Below, piece after piece: positions 49,796 through 62,478 of a stretch of DNA of 64,000 bases (the stretch's first letter is position 1; the number at the start of each line of letters is the position of its first letter). A model generated the notes under the pieces. The model saw only the letters and a list, made by a program, of their open reading frames with translations. It was not told the DNA's origin and searched no databases. This DNA comes from Avena insularis (lineage: Eukaryota > Streptophyta > Magnoliopsida > Poales > Poaceae), in NCBI GenBank assembly GCA_023614405.1, contig JAJUPC010000035.1:620001-684000 (forward strand), in the 5' to 3' direction. A program made the position numbers and the translations under genes.

Positions 49796-52700
49796 CTATG
49801 TATTCCTATTGTTCTGCAAGCTGCCCCGGGAAGAAGGGAACCCCCCACTGTACTCAAAGGCCCTACTGTCCATCTCAAATGCCGTGGACGACGTCGATGC
49901 ATTGGTGTACGGGTACCTTGGTTCAAACTTCTTTGCTGTCGAGTCTACGCTGAACAAAGAGCTCGGCGACATTGAACCGGGTGTCATCCCGTGGTCTTGC
50001 ATTATCATCTCGATCTCCCTCACGATGTTGTTCATCGACGGGCGGTCAGGCCCCACCTCTTCCACACACTGCAGCGCCATCTGCAAGAACCGTGGGAAGC
50101 CCTGGAGCCCTCCTAGTTTGAGAAGAACTGGGTCCATCACATCCTTCAGCCCACAGTACATGCTGTCTTCCATGTCTAATGCCGTCTTCACCTCGCGGAC
50201 AATGTACTTCTTCTCGTATATAGGTGGCTTGGCAACTACCAGCTGCAGCAGTACCACGCCGAAGCTGTAGACATCGCTCTTCGCCGTTAGTTGCTGCGTC
50301 ATGTAGTACTCTGGGTCTAGGTAGCCCTGCATTGCAGGTGTTCTAAAGCTTAGAATTGAAATGATAATCATGCTCCGCATGACATGTCAAGTCTGGCATG
50401 GTTGATACAAGAAACATTTAGTTTCATTCAGAAGTGCAAGCCTACCAGTGTTCCCTTGACGTTTGTGCAGAGCTCGCCTTCCTCACTATCTGATACCAAC
50501 AAAGAAAGGCCAAAGTCGGCCACCTTTGCGGTCATCTTCGCGTCAAGTAGAATGTTGGTGGACTTCACGTCCCTGTGAATGATTGGAGGATTGGCATGGT
50601 CATGCAGGTAAGCTAGCCCTCCAGCTGAATCCAGGGCTATCTTCAGTCTGGTAATCCAATCCAGTTGTACTCCTTTAATACCTACAGTGACACATTATGA
50701 TCAGTCCAGCTGATAATCATGAAGGGAAGACCTTGTATAACTCAAAAGTTACTTGTGACAATGATATGGAAGAACATTCTTAACGAACCATATAATGACT
50801 CGCTTAGAGTTCCATTGGAAATGAACTCGTAAACAAGCATCCTTTCACCCTTCTCGAAGCAGAAACCAACTAGCCCGACCAAGTTCTTGTGATGCACCCT
50901 CGAGAGGAGCTCAATTTCTGTCTTGAACTCAAGCCCACCCTGCATGGACCCTTGCTTCGACCTCTTGATGGCTATGAGCTGGCCATCCATAAGTTTTCCT
51001 CGGTACACCTGTTTTGAATAGAACAAAACTAAGAACTGTCCTAAAGGTGATAAGAACTGTCCTCGAATTCTTGAAAGGGTTGTTTGCTTACCGTTCCATA
51101 GCCTCCTGCTCCGATTGCATTGATTTCTCGGAAGTCATTCGTGCTCATCTTGAGCTCTTCCAGTGCGAAGCATCTAGCGCTCTTGAGTTTTGGCGCTTCA
51201 CCAATATCTTCTGTTGTTGATCCCCATGAAGCTGAACACAAAGAGCAAAAGAGAGGTAAAGCAAGTTAATGTGATGCAATCTTTATGAAATCTTATCTAC
51301 AAGTATAGTGCAGTACCAAAAGGATCAGTAAGGGTGACAAGCTTCCTAGCCCGTTTCCTTTGACGCACGGCGTAAACCCCAATCAGCGTGAGCCCGACCA
51401 CCAAAAGAACAGAGCCGGTCACAACACCAATCAAAACTGCTCGAGAAACTGCACCATCAACAGCTACAACATGAGCCCTGATATCCATTTGGCAGCATAA
51501 AGAACATCACCTGGAGAACTGGATCAATTTTCATCTGTACCTTTGTCGTGGAATGGGTAAGGATGTGAGTGCACAAAGTAAGGTCCAAAATTCTCCGGTG
51601 GCTTGTAAGTCTGAAGTGTCAGATTGAAGCAGTTCAGCACCTGGGAGTAATTGAACCTCTTCTGGTTTACTGGGCACGCCATGATTTCCACTTTTAGGTA
51701 CACGTCGTCGGTGTACGGTACCAAGTCGCCTAGGTGGTTCGGGGTACAGTTGCCCAGTGTGCTCGAGAGGTTGCTGTGCAGTTCAGGAAGGTACTTCTTG
51801 ACATCGCCAAAGGAAGGGGATCTGAAGACTATAGTTTCAAGAAATGGATTTGCACATTGGATGTTAGTGGAAGGTCGTGTAGTTGGAAGTTCAGTTAGCG
51901 TGTTCGTGCACGGCGTCGTGTCTGACAGAAGAGAATCAATGCAGAGTGGATTTCCTTCAAGCCTGGCAACAACAGAGCAGCAAGAAAAAAATAGGGAGTA
52001 GGAGTTTGAAGCGAACGGAACGCATCGCCTTGTCAAGAAAAAATAGGTCTTGAAATGAACAGTGATACTCACTTGAGATTTGCGTAGTTGAGGGTGCTGT
52101 ACACTGTAACCGAGGTAATTTTGTTGTTTCGGATGTCGACAAGGTCTAGGTCCTTGCTGATGTTATTGCCCATGTCAAGTGTGCCATCCAGTTGATTATC
52201 ACTCAATACTCTGCCATATGTTCGACCGGTTAGTAAATAAATTATGAAAAGCATAATGCACGAGGTAGAGGTCCTATTAGAAATAATGGGCTAGTCCATT
52301 TAGAACCATATGTATTTCAGATTTTTCCTAAATCTCAAAGCCTAGATTTGTAGCAGTCCATATGTGTTTGGCCCATATTTTATGGCAGCTCACATCGGAG
52401 TGGAGTGAGAGCTCAAGCTTAATCTCACATGAGAAGTTGAAGGAGAGTTGCATTACCTTATAAGGTGGAGTGTTGCACCACTTTATAAGTGGGTGGCAAT
52501 AAGAGAGATACACACGCGCGCTCCTCCTTCGACGACGCCGCTCACATGCCCGCCCGCCCGCCCGCCCGCCCTTCCCGTCACGACGCGCGCAGGTTGCGGG
52601 AGCCGGTCGCTCCCGGATCGTGGGCTACTGTAACTGACCCGAACGTGCGCAACGTGGACTCGGCCCACGTTCTCCTCTGTTAGTGTTTCCTGAGCCGCTC

Positions 52701-55700
52701 TATATAAAGTCATGAACGGCTACCGCCACAATACCACCGAAAACCAATCTAGGGTTTTTCCATCCTCTCTGCTTGCGACGCCACCGTAGTCTACTCCATC
52801 CCGCTTGCCAGCGGTCGGAAGAGCAGGTCTCTGGAACCACTCGCCTTTGTGACGAATAAGGTTTTTGGGAAGCGCTCCGTGTGACTGCTCAAGTTCATCA
52901 TCACGGCGCGTCTTCCCGGTCGTCAAGTCGGGCCTCATGCACGTCGTCTTCAACGCCGATTTCTTTGACAGACTACTGCAAACGCTGCACCAACAGCGAC
53001 TTTATCGACAACCGATCAGTATGTATACCGCCGTCAGATCTATTTCTTTACTATGGCTACTAGTGCTTATACTCTGCTACTGTTCATGTTGATCAATACA
53101 TCTAGTATGTTAGAGGTTCACGTGATTGTAGATGTTGTCGTCATGATTTATATTCTAGAATTAATCGTGAAAATTATGCCTAATAATCCAACAATCCAAA
53201 AACCTTATTGTAAGCAATTTCCTGAATTAACAATGGCTGGTTTTACCGATGTAGTGAGGCCGGATAAGTTTACCGGTGTGCACTTTAAGAGGTGGCAGTA
53301 CAAGGCTGAGCTTTGGCTCACCACGATGAAAGTGTTCCATATCAATAAAGGCAAACCTGAAGGAACTATATCTGACGAGGATCAGAAGAAGTTCGAGGAT
53401 GCCAATACAGTCTTTGTGGGATGTATTCTGAGCATTCTTGCCGACCATCTATGTGATGTGTTTATGCACATAAAATACGGGAAGGAGTTTTGGGACGCAC
53501 TGGATACAAAGTTTGGTGCTGCAGATGCTGGCAGTGAACCGTATATCATAGAGATCTTTCATGATTTTAAGATGACAAAGGAACTTCCTATGGTTCAACA
53601 AGCTCATGAGATACAGTGCATTGCCAAAGAGCTCGAACTCCTTAAGTGTACCTTACCCGACAAGTTTGTGGCGGGTTGCATTATTGCTAAGTTGCCCCCT
53701 TCATGGAGGAACTTTGCCACAACTCTCAAACACAAGAGACAGGAGATATCAGTTGAAAATCTGATAGCGTCCCTTGATGTTGAGGAGAAGGCTCGGGCTA
53801 AGGACACTACTGAGAAAGGAGAGGGTCATGCTACTGCTAACTTTGTGCAGAAAGGCAAATCCGTAGGCAAGAACAAAGGAAACTTCAAACCCTCCTTTAA
53901 CAAGCCTGTAAAGACTACAACCTTCAAGAAGAAGAAGACAAACAGGGACAAGAGTGATTTGTCTTGTTACACTTGTGGAGAGCCCGGCCACTTTTTCAAA
54001 GACTATCCAGAACACGCAGACCGCAAAGGGAAAAAGGCCAAGACTATCAACGTCCTGACCGCTAGCAATACTAATGGGTATGGTAATTTATTTACTGTTC
54101 TTTCAATATTTCAATCACCGTGTTGGTGTCTTGATACGGGTGCTAATGTTCATGTGTGTGTGCTGATATCTCTATGTTCACTTCTTATCAGGTTGCTCGG
54201 GATTCATACGTCCTAATGGGGAATGGATCACATGCTTCTGTTTGTGGTGTTGGCACGGTGGATCTGAAGTTTACTTCTGGAAAGATTGTGCAGCTAAGGA
54301 ACATACAGCATGTCCCTACTATGAACAAGAATCTCGTTAGTGGCTCCCTTCTATATAGAGATGGGTTTAAGGTTGTTTTAGAGTATAATAAAGTCATTGT
54401 TTCGAAACATGGACAATTTATTGATAAAGGTTATGAGTTCGGAGGCTTGTTCCGATTTTCACTTTCAGAGTTTTGTAATAAATCCGTGAATCATATTTGT
54501 GATGGTGTTAATGATGATACTAGTGTTTGGCATTCTCGTTTATGTCACATTAATTTTGGTTTGATGTCTCGGATGTCTAGTATGAGTTTAATTCCAAATT
54601 TCACTATTGCCAAAGGTTAAAAGTGCCATAGTTGTGTGCAATCAAAGCAACCTCGAAAGCCTCACAAGGCTGCCGAGGAGAGAAACCTGGCACCTCTAGA
54701 ACTCATACATTCTGATCTATGCGAGATGAATGGTGTGTTGACAAAAGGTGAAAAGAGGTATTTCATAACATTGATAGATGATGCTACTAAATTCTGCTAT
54801 GTTTACTTGTTGCAAACTAAAGATGAGGCTTTAGACTACTTTAAAATCTATAAGGCCGAAGTTGAAAATCAACTAGAGAGAAAGATCAAGCATCTTAGGT
54901 CGGATCGTGGTGGTGAGTATTTCCCCAAAATATTTGACGAATTCTGTGAGGAACATGGAATTATTCATGAGAGGACGCCTCCCTACTCGCCCCAAACAAA
55001 CGGGATTGCCGAGAGGAAAAACCGCACGCTGACTGACTTAGTGAATTCCATGTTAGAAACTACTGGTTTATCAAAGGCATGGTAGGGGGAGGCTTTGTTG
55101 ACTTCATGTCATGTTCTGAATAGAGTTCCTAACAAGAATAAAGAAAAGACCCCTTATGAGGAGTGGGTTGGGAGAAAACCATCACTTTCGTATCTGCGCA
55201 CTTGGGGGTGTTTGGCGAAGGTCAACATACTGATTCCCAAGAAACACAAGCTTGGACCCAAGAAGTGTATTGTATCTTTCTAAGATATGCTCCATGGAGT
55301 GTAGGCTACAGATTTCTAGTGGTTAAATCTGAGGTACCTGATATGCATGTTGATACTATAATGGAATCTCGTGATGCAACATTCTTTGAGAATATGTTTT
55401 CTATGAAAGATATGCATAGCATTGGTAGGATTTCTTCTGAAATACTTCCTGAATCTAGTGCATCTATTGAGAATTCTGAACAACCATATGAGGAATTCCT
55501 TGAGAAGGATGATGATGAACCTCTCACGAGGAGTAAGAGACAGAGGGTTGCAAAATCCTTTGGTAATGACTTCATCGTGTACCTTTTGGATGATACTCCC
55601 AGATCCATTACTAAGGCATATGCATCCCCTGATGCAGATGATTGGAAAGAAGCTGTCCAAAATGAGATGGACTCGATTCTTTCTAATGGAACTTGAGAAT

Positions 55701-58700
55701 TATCAGAACGACCCTATGGTTGTAAACCTGTGGAATGTAAGTGGATGTTCAAGAAGAAGCTAAGGCTGATGGTACTATTGCAAAGTACAAGGCGCGTCTT
55801 GTAGCTAAGGGCTACACACAGAAAGAAGGCGAAGATTACTTTGACACCTATTCACCTGTCGCTAGACTAACCACCATTCGAGTACTACTATCCTTGGCTG
55901 CCTCTTATGGTCTTCTCGTTTATCAAATGGACGTGAAGACAACTTTCCTTAATGGAGAGTTGGAAGAGGAGATCTATATGGATCAGTCGGATGGGTTTGT
56001 GGTAAAAGGTGAAGAGACAAAGGTGTGCAAGTTATTAAAATTTTTATATGGCCTAAAACAAGAACCTAAGCAATGACATGAGAAGTTTGACATAACTCTA
56101 CTTTCTGCTGGCTTTGTTATTAATGAGGCTGATAGGTGTGTTTACTATCGCCATGGTGGGGGCAATAGTGTTATATTATGTTTGTACGTGGATTACATTC
56201 TGATCTTTGGTACAAACATGAAAGTGATAAATGAAGTCAAGTCTTTCCTGTCAAAAAGTTTTGATATGAAAGATATGGGAGAGGCCGATGTGATTCTGAA
56301 CATCAAGCTTATTAAGAACGAGAATGGGATTACTTTAACGCAATCTCATTATGTTGAGAAGGTCTTGAGCGGATTTGACTTTATTGCTAGCCAGACTTCT
56401 CCAACACCTTATGATCCCAGTTTGACATTACAAAAGAATAAGAAGGAACCAACAGATCAGCTGAAATATTCACAAGTTGTTGATTCTCTCATGTACTTAG
56501 CAAGCGCTACAAGACCTGATATCTCTTTTGATGTGAGCAAGTTGAGTAGGTTCATGTCTTACCGGGGTATTGATCATTGGCATGCACTTGAAAGGGTCAT
56601 GCTCTATCTATGTGGTACAATAAGCTATGGGATTCACTATTCAGGGAACCCTACTGTGCTTGAAAGATATAGTGATTCGAATTGGATCTCTGATGTTGAT
56701 GAACTCTACGCCACGAGCAGGTATGTTTACCCTTGGAGGTGGCGCATTGTCATGGAGGTCTCGTAGACAAACCATATTGACGAGGTCAACCATGGAAGCA
56801 GAACTTATTGCTTTAAGCACAACCACTGTTGAGTCAGAATGGCTGTGTGAGCTCTTCATGGACTTGCCTGTGGTTGAGAAACCTGTGCCAACAATCCTTT
56901 TGAATTGTGACAACCAAACTGTGATTGTAAAAGTGAACAATTCTAAGGATAACATGAAGTCATCAAGACACGTGAAGAGACGTTTGAAATCTGTCAGGAA
57001 ATTGAGAAACTCCGGAATAATAACTGTTACGTATATTCAAACAGACAAAAACCTGGCAGATCCCTTTACAAAGAGACTATCACGAAATGTGATAGAAAGT
57101 GCATCGAGGGAGATGGGGTTGAGACCCATGGATGTCACACCTTAGTGGTAACCCAACCTATGTGATCAGAGATCCCGTGAATTAGGACCTGGAAAGAACA
57201 AGCTAGTGGTTTGACGGAGGAGAGTATTTTATAACTCTCTCTATGTGAAGATGCATAACTCTCATAATCTGTAAGGCAGGTTGGCAACATGCCTTAATGT
57301 GTTTCTATTGGATTTAATTAGCAAAGATGTCGTCCTACAGGGTATTCTTGAAAGAACACACATATATGAGCTCGACTGTAAATGTCTATGAGACTTGGGT
57401 GATCTCTAGTAAACTCATGAAGAGATCAGGGAATATGACGCATATGCTCCAACCCGCGGGGTAGGCTACTGGCAGCCAGGAACTAGTTATGATTTTGAGT
57501 GAAATCTATTGGCACCAAACCTAGAATTCAAGGTTCGTCCATTGTTCAAGTTGTTGATAGATGTAGTTCAAGATTCTAGACGGAAGTTCAACTTAACAGT
57601 CTCTGCTGAAACACTGGTATATAAACAAGTAGCAAGGATTGACAAATCTTTAAATGGGCATTTGAGATCTGGTGGGGGATTGTTAGAAATAATGGGCTAG
57701 TCCATTTAGGCCCATGTGTATTTCAGATTTTCTCTAAATCTCAAAGCCCAGATCTGTGGCAGCCCATATGAGTTTGGGCCCATGTTTGTGGCAGCTCAAA
57801 TGGGAGTGGAGTGGGAGCTCAAGTTTAGTCCCACATGGGAAGTTGAAGGAGAGTTGCACCATCTTATAAGGTGGAGTGTTGCACCACTTTGTAAGTGAGT
57901 GGCAATAAGAGAGATACACGCGCGCACTCCTCCTCCGATGATGCCGCCGCTCGCACGCACCCACGCCCGCTGCCCGCCAGCTCGTCTCGTCATGACGCGC
58001 GCGCGCTGGGTTCCGGGAATCTCGCCGAGCCCAGCTTTATTTTGCTGCTCAGGAAAACTGTAAGGTTTTGACAAACGTGTCAAACGGTTAGCTTATTCGG
58101 GTCGCTCCCAGATCGTGGGCTACTGTAACCGACTCGAACGTGCGCAACGTAGACTCGGCCCACGTCCGCATCCGTAGGATTTCCTGAGCCTCTCTATATA
58201 AAGTCCTATGCGGCTACCGCCACAATACACCGAAAACCAATCTAGGGTTTTGTCATCCTCTCTGCTTGCGATGCCACCGTAGTCTACTCCATCCCGTTTG
58301 CCGGCGTGCACCGGCGGTCGGGAGAGCAGATCTCCGGAACCACTCGCCTTTGCGATCCTGTATGGGAGAGGGCGAATAAGGATTTTGGGAAGTGCTCCGC
58401 GTGACTGCTCAAGTTCGTCATCACGGCGTGTCTTCCCGGTCGTCAAGTCGGACCTCGTGCTCGTTTTCTTCAATGCCGATTTCTTCGACAGTCTGCTGCA
58501 AACGCTGTACTAACAACGACTTCATCGGCAACCGATCAGTACGTATACCGTCGTCAAATCTATTGCTTTACTATGACTGTTAGTGCGTGTACTCTGCTAC
58601 TATTCATGTTGATCAATACATCTAGTATGTTAGAGGTTCACGTGATTATAGCTGTTGTTGTTATGATTTATATTCTGAAATTAATCGTGAAAATTATGCC

Positions 58701-61268
58701 TAATAATCCAACGGGTCCTAATGTTGTTGTATTGTCTTACACATGTTGCAAAGAAGGCAAGCTGAAAAGCTCCTGCGGCAGTTTCCCGGAAATCCCAACT
58801 GACTGCATTGTACTGTACGGGAAAAAAAGTTAAACATTTTCTGCAATTAAAACTGTGTCTTAAGTACTGAAGTCGGATAGCACTGTAACTTACAGGGTCA
58901 TTAATTTCTGCAAATCTGTAAACCAACTTGGAACACCAGAAGGTGTGAAGCTATTGTTGCTTAGATCCCTGTGCATATAGAACCATATCACTTGTCAATA
59001 ATAGCGAGTGAAAGTTTGTAAAAAATACCCATTGAGACTGTACTAAATTCTTACACATTTTCAAGACTACCCAGTTCAGTCAAATTAGGCATTGGTCCAC
59101 GTAGCTGGTTATTTGACAGCATTCTGAGTTTTCCAAGAAAAAGGTTACAAAAGACACATCAGCGCTTATATCAGCTAAATAAGTTTTTTTTGCAAGAGTA
59201 CCATCTAAATAACAATGTAGAAATGGTGCGAATACTACTTACAGAACATGGAGCTTAGTGAGGTTTTTCATAGCCGGAAATTGGCCCGTGAAGAGATTGT
59301 TGTTTAGACGGCTGTTTTCCAAAAGCACATCAAGATATCAGCTTTCACAAATACCATAACTCCCCATAGCAATGCTACAATAAGTTGTCTGAACACTTAC
59401 AGTACTTCAAGTGTTGGGATCACCCCAATAGATGCTGGAATACTTCCACTAAAATTGTTCCTGTCCAGAAGTCTAGACAAAACAAATCATAGTCAGGGGT
59501 GAAAATGATACAAGAGGCAAGGCTTAAATATTTGAACTTACATATGCTTGAGTTGCATACTGGAGTTGAACATATATTCTGGGACAGAACCTTCTAGAAA
59601 ATTTTGGTTAAGATGGCTACAAAGGGCAGAAACAACATGAGTGATAACCAGATATGATTAACAAGAAACTGATGTTACTTGTGACACTTACAAGTGTTCT
59701 GCGTTGAGGAGCTGGTCTAATCCAGCGCCATTTTCCCTGGAGTTTGGTAGGCGTCCGGTCAATTGGTTATCAGCTAGGTCTAGCCATTTAACCTTGGAGA
59801 GCTTGCCCAATGAGGGCGGGATGCTACCCGTTAATTTGTTTGAGTTCAGAGCGCTGTAGAAGGACATCGAGTGAGATCCAGTAAACAGATAATTCTTACA
59901 AACATACGTATGAATTGTTCAAAGGAACAACAAGAATCTTACAAGAATTCTAGCTGTGCCAGGTTGCCTAGTTCACTGGGAATATTACCGCTTAAACTGC
60001 AACCTATTAATACTCTACAACATCATTCAAGATACATGGAAGATAGTAAGTCAGTGACTAAGGTGGAAACAAGAGAGTACATAGTTCATAGGTGTACTGC
60101 GTCTTTGTACAGTAATAGACACTGCAGCAACTTACAAGTGTATAAGCTGAATCAATTTCCCAATAGCAGGTGTAAGTGGACCGCCTAGGTTTTTATTTGA
60201 GGATAGATCCCTGCAGTGCATTCATGGTCAGTGACTAATCGTTATAATATTACTTTATTGTGTAATCATAAAACAGGCAAAATCACAGGGGCATCCATAG
60301 CACGAGTCTGAATATAATGTTGAATGCTCAGAAGTCAGAACCTCTCTACCACAAGCTAGGAGGATTTTTGTTTTTTGGAAAAGGAGGGTTGACCCCTGTT
60401 GTCGGCATCAATCGACGCATGCATCCATTTTTATTGAGAATAATTTGTAGCAAAAACAAACAAAAACACACACACACACGGAAGAAGCACTCACAAGACC
60501 GTGAGCTCAGTCAGGCTTCCTATATCATCACTCAGAGTGCCTCGCATGTCCATACCAAATAGATTTCTGCGACACAGTAGAAGAGTGATCTGTCAGGGGA
60601 AATCAAAACCATTCAGAATCTTGGAACAGCTCCTAGCAAAAAATGGTACTCACAGCGATGTAACCCTTGAGTTGCCGTTGCATATAACTCCGTCCCATTT
60701 GTCACCGCAAGGGTCATTAGATTTCTTGCTCCAGCTAGAAGGCACGTTTGACCACTTCTTCCTCAAGGATATTAGCGCAGCCGCTGCGAAGGGAGAAAGG
60801 AGGGACACACGACTCGTCAAACCGACTTTATATTACGACCAACTTTTGGATGCTGTTTCAGCTAAGGCTCTGGTGATATGTTGGGCACATCGCTACATGC
60901 AAATAGATTCTTCCCTAGCAGGATCAAAGAGAAGTAGAGTAGAACAGCAATCGCTTTGATCCTATCCTAGCAGTAAAAGAATCAATCTGAAACTCAGTAC
61001 TAGAAGATTTCCAATCCCTAGTCCATCCGAAGACCAAATGCTAGTACCAAAAGTAAGCTAGTACGAAACAATCAACCAATTAGGCTACTAGTAGATTCCA
61101 TAACATATCCGCCGCAAGTAGACGCCAAGAACAAGCTAAAATAATTAAAGCACGAACTAGCAAGCCCGCATGCGTACCATCCTGCGGGTTGGTGGCGGCG
61201 GCGGCGAACCTCGACTCGGCGAAGAGGCACAAGACGAGCAGCAAGAAGAAGTGCCGCCCCTTGGCCAT
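49796..61268 (-). CDS. LRR receptor-like protein kinase, HPCA1/At5g49770 type (LRR VIII-1)
   Basis: A plasma-membrane receptor kinase in 19 coding exons, all GT-AG: 61268-61178, 60783-60654, 60566-60495, 60210-60136, 60014-59943, 59853-59692, 59616-59542, 59472-59401, 59311-59243, 59123-59055, 58968-58894, 58812-58741, 52210-52073, 51962-51541, 51448-51317, 51231-51092, 51008-50789, 50681-50446, 50326-49796. Phases agree and give about 950 residues. Order: signal peptide ([16 protein letters not shown], cleaved near 26), N-terminal LRR cap ([19 protein letters not shown]), about ten LRRs mostly one per 69-75-bp exon, a Cys-containing spacer, one membrane helix (about 536-560: [20 protein letters not shown]), kinase domain. 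Kinase residues: IGAGGYGTV loop, Lys near 637 (IAIKRSK), HRD near 731, DFG near 751, GTLGYLDPEY. All are present, so an active RD kinase is likely. The family includes the Arabidopsis peroxide sensor HPCA1; the ligand here is unknown. Intron 12 holds a 6.4-kb Copia element. The exon 15 acceptor was chosen because the nearer AG (51479-51478) leads to a stop. Confidence 0.93.
52275..53193 (+). repeat. 5' LTR of the intronic Copia element
   Basis: 919 bp, about 114 bp shorter than its partner. Part of the missing sequence corresponds to a block around 58010-58105 in the right LTR. TATATAAAG at 52701-52709 is the likely LTR promoter TATA box. The bases following the LTR (ATCCAAAAACC) do not resemble a tRNA primer site. 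Confidence 0.9.
53233..57144 (+). pseudogene. Copia gag-pol of the intronic element, broken
   Basis: Starts at ATG 53233 ([20 protein letters not shown]). Gag is open to a frameshift near 54160 in the protease. The zinc knuckle reads [15 protein letters not shown], with the last Cys changed to Tyr. Protease [12 protein letters not shown] keeps its Asp. Integrase keeps the HHCC region, [14 protein letters not shown] and [11 protein letters not shown], but a TAA (54618) and a TAG (55083) cut it. The reverse transcriptase is split, with stops near 55283, 55694 and 56076. Its active site reads YVDY instead of YVDD, so one catalytic Asp is lost. RNase H follows to about 57144 ([21 protein letters not shown] and NLADPFTK motifs, one shift near 56730). 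Frame order is Copia type. It is not functional. Confidence 0.93.
57681..58713 (+). repeat. 3' LTR of the intronic Copia element
   Basis: 1033 bp, TGTTAGAAATAATGGGC to ATCCAACG. TATATAAAG at 58195-58203 faces rightward, toward the receptor kinase exons 12 to 1 on the opposite strand. Confidence 0.92.
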
Positions 61269-62478
61269 CCCCTCCCTCCCGCCCTTGTCCGCAGCCAAAA
61301 CTGCAAGAGACCGATCCTTCCCTGGACCCGGTGACAGATACGCTTCGATTCCCCTGCTGCTCCCGGAGAGCGGCGCGGCCTCGGCGGACGGAGGCGGACC
61401 GCAACCTGGAAGAAACTTTTCCGAGCTGGTGGAACAGAGCAGCAAGACGACGCGGAGCTAGCTCGCCAACGCTGAAATGTAGGAGGCGTGTCGGGGATCA
61501 AATCAAAGTTATAAGAGGCGACGCGTGCTTGCTGACTCCTGGGGCCTTTTTTGGCTGCCGGTTTACCTGGTCAAACCGCTGGAATTTTCCTCCTTGGGAG
61601 GATGTATTGGTACTGCTAACCACACCTGTTAGGTTTGTTTGACACTCTCCTCTCTTCCTTGTATGGAGCAAGCGTTTGTATTTTAACCGCAGCTGTAGAG
61701 CAAGTCGGCAGGCGTGACTAGGCTGGTGGTTAGTACCAATAATCGAGGACCACTGGACGTCAGATCATCTGAACCCAGACTGAACCGGACGTGTATTTTC
61801 CTCCTTTTTTTTTGTTAGGGGTTACGTTTTCAGAACGTGGTGACGGAATTTGTTGTTGTTGACGAATCGTACGGCAGCACAACCTGGTGACCTGGTCAAA
61901 GCCGGCTCTAAGAAGATAAAACAATGGTCAAGCAACACGCTAGCGCTGGCACCGATGATAATGCATTTTAAGGGGGCGGTATCGGGTGCACCAAGCACAT
62001 AATCCTACTCGTTTAACTTTTAAAATTAATAACGGGCAACATCATGCATACATATACATGCATCTAAATTTCGCATCCATATCCAACTCAGCAGCTCAAG
62101 AAACCAACTTGACAAATTTCACGGGTACAATCATCTTCACTCCATGTGTAAATTGGTACTCCTTCTCAAGTCCCATATGTCTTTCTTGTTTCATATGTTG
62201 TGAAACAATATGGAATGTTATTTTCTTTCTTACATAGTAGATGTGTTTTGTGTCTATGTCCTGACGTTTCCAGTGTCTATCATGAGTAAAATTCATTGGT
62301 GGTCATTAAACTTGTCCTACACTCTCGATATTCTCACTGAGCTTCAGAATAAGTTTGTTACGGTCATTGAATATGTTGACCTGTCCCATAAATGGTCACT
62401 GGTAGGGGCATAGCGATGTATAGAGTGATGTTGGCACTATATGGGCCCAGCCTGTCGGAGAATTGGAGCGGCGCGACT
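61269..62478. other. Upstream region of the receptor kinase gene
   Basis: Presumed 5' UTR and promoter on the minus strand. GC-rich to about 61490, then AT-rich from about 61970. No clear TATA box at a convincing distance and no other gene. A small ORF in the 61331-61642 range overlaps the 5' UTR area and looks like composition. The last five bases, GCGAC, should be one copy of a target duplication for the next element. Confidence 0.4.

Larger units (their letters stand above)
52275..58713 (+). mobile_element. Copia retrotransposon in intron 12 of the receptor kinase gene
   Basis: LTRs 52275-53193 and 57681-58713 with perfect duplications GGTCC (52270-52274 and 58714-58718). It lies opposite to the host gene. 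The left LTR begins TATTAGAAATAATGGGC (family TGTTAG). The right LTR ends CCAACG rather than CCAACA. A purine tract GGTGGGGGAT precedes the right LTR. No recognisable primer site follows the left LTR. The coding region is broken. Confidence 0.95.

Noticed and set aside
51449..51477. Earlier splice acceptor for receptor kinase exon 15
   Set aside because: Using the AG at 51479-51478 puts a TAG in frame. The acceptor before 51448 keeps the frame and gives a normal membrane helix.
53053..53232. Upstream part of the 387-codon frame as the true start of the Copia gag
   Set aside because: It runs through the LTR end. The ATG at 53233 begins the recognisable gag sequence.
61331..61642. 103-codon plus-strand frame upstream of the kinase gene
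   Set aside because: It overlaps exon 1/5' UTR sequence on the other strand and shows no domain.
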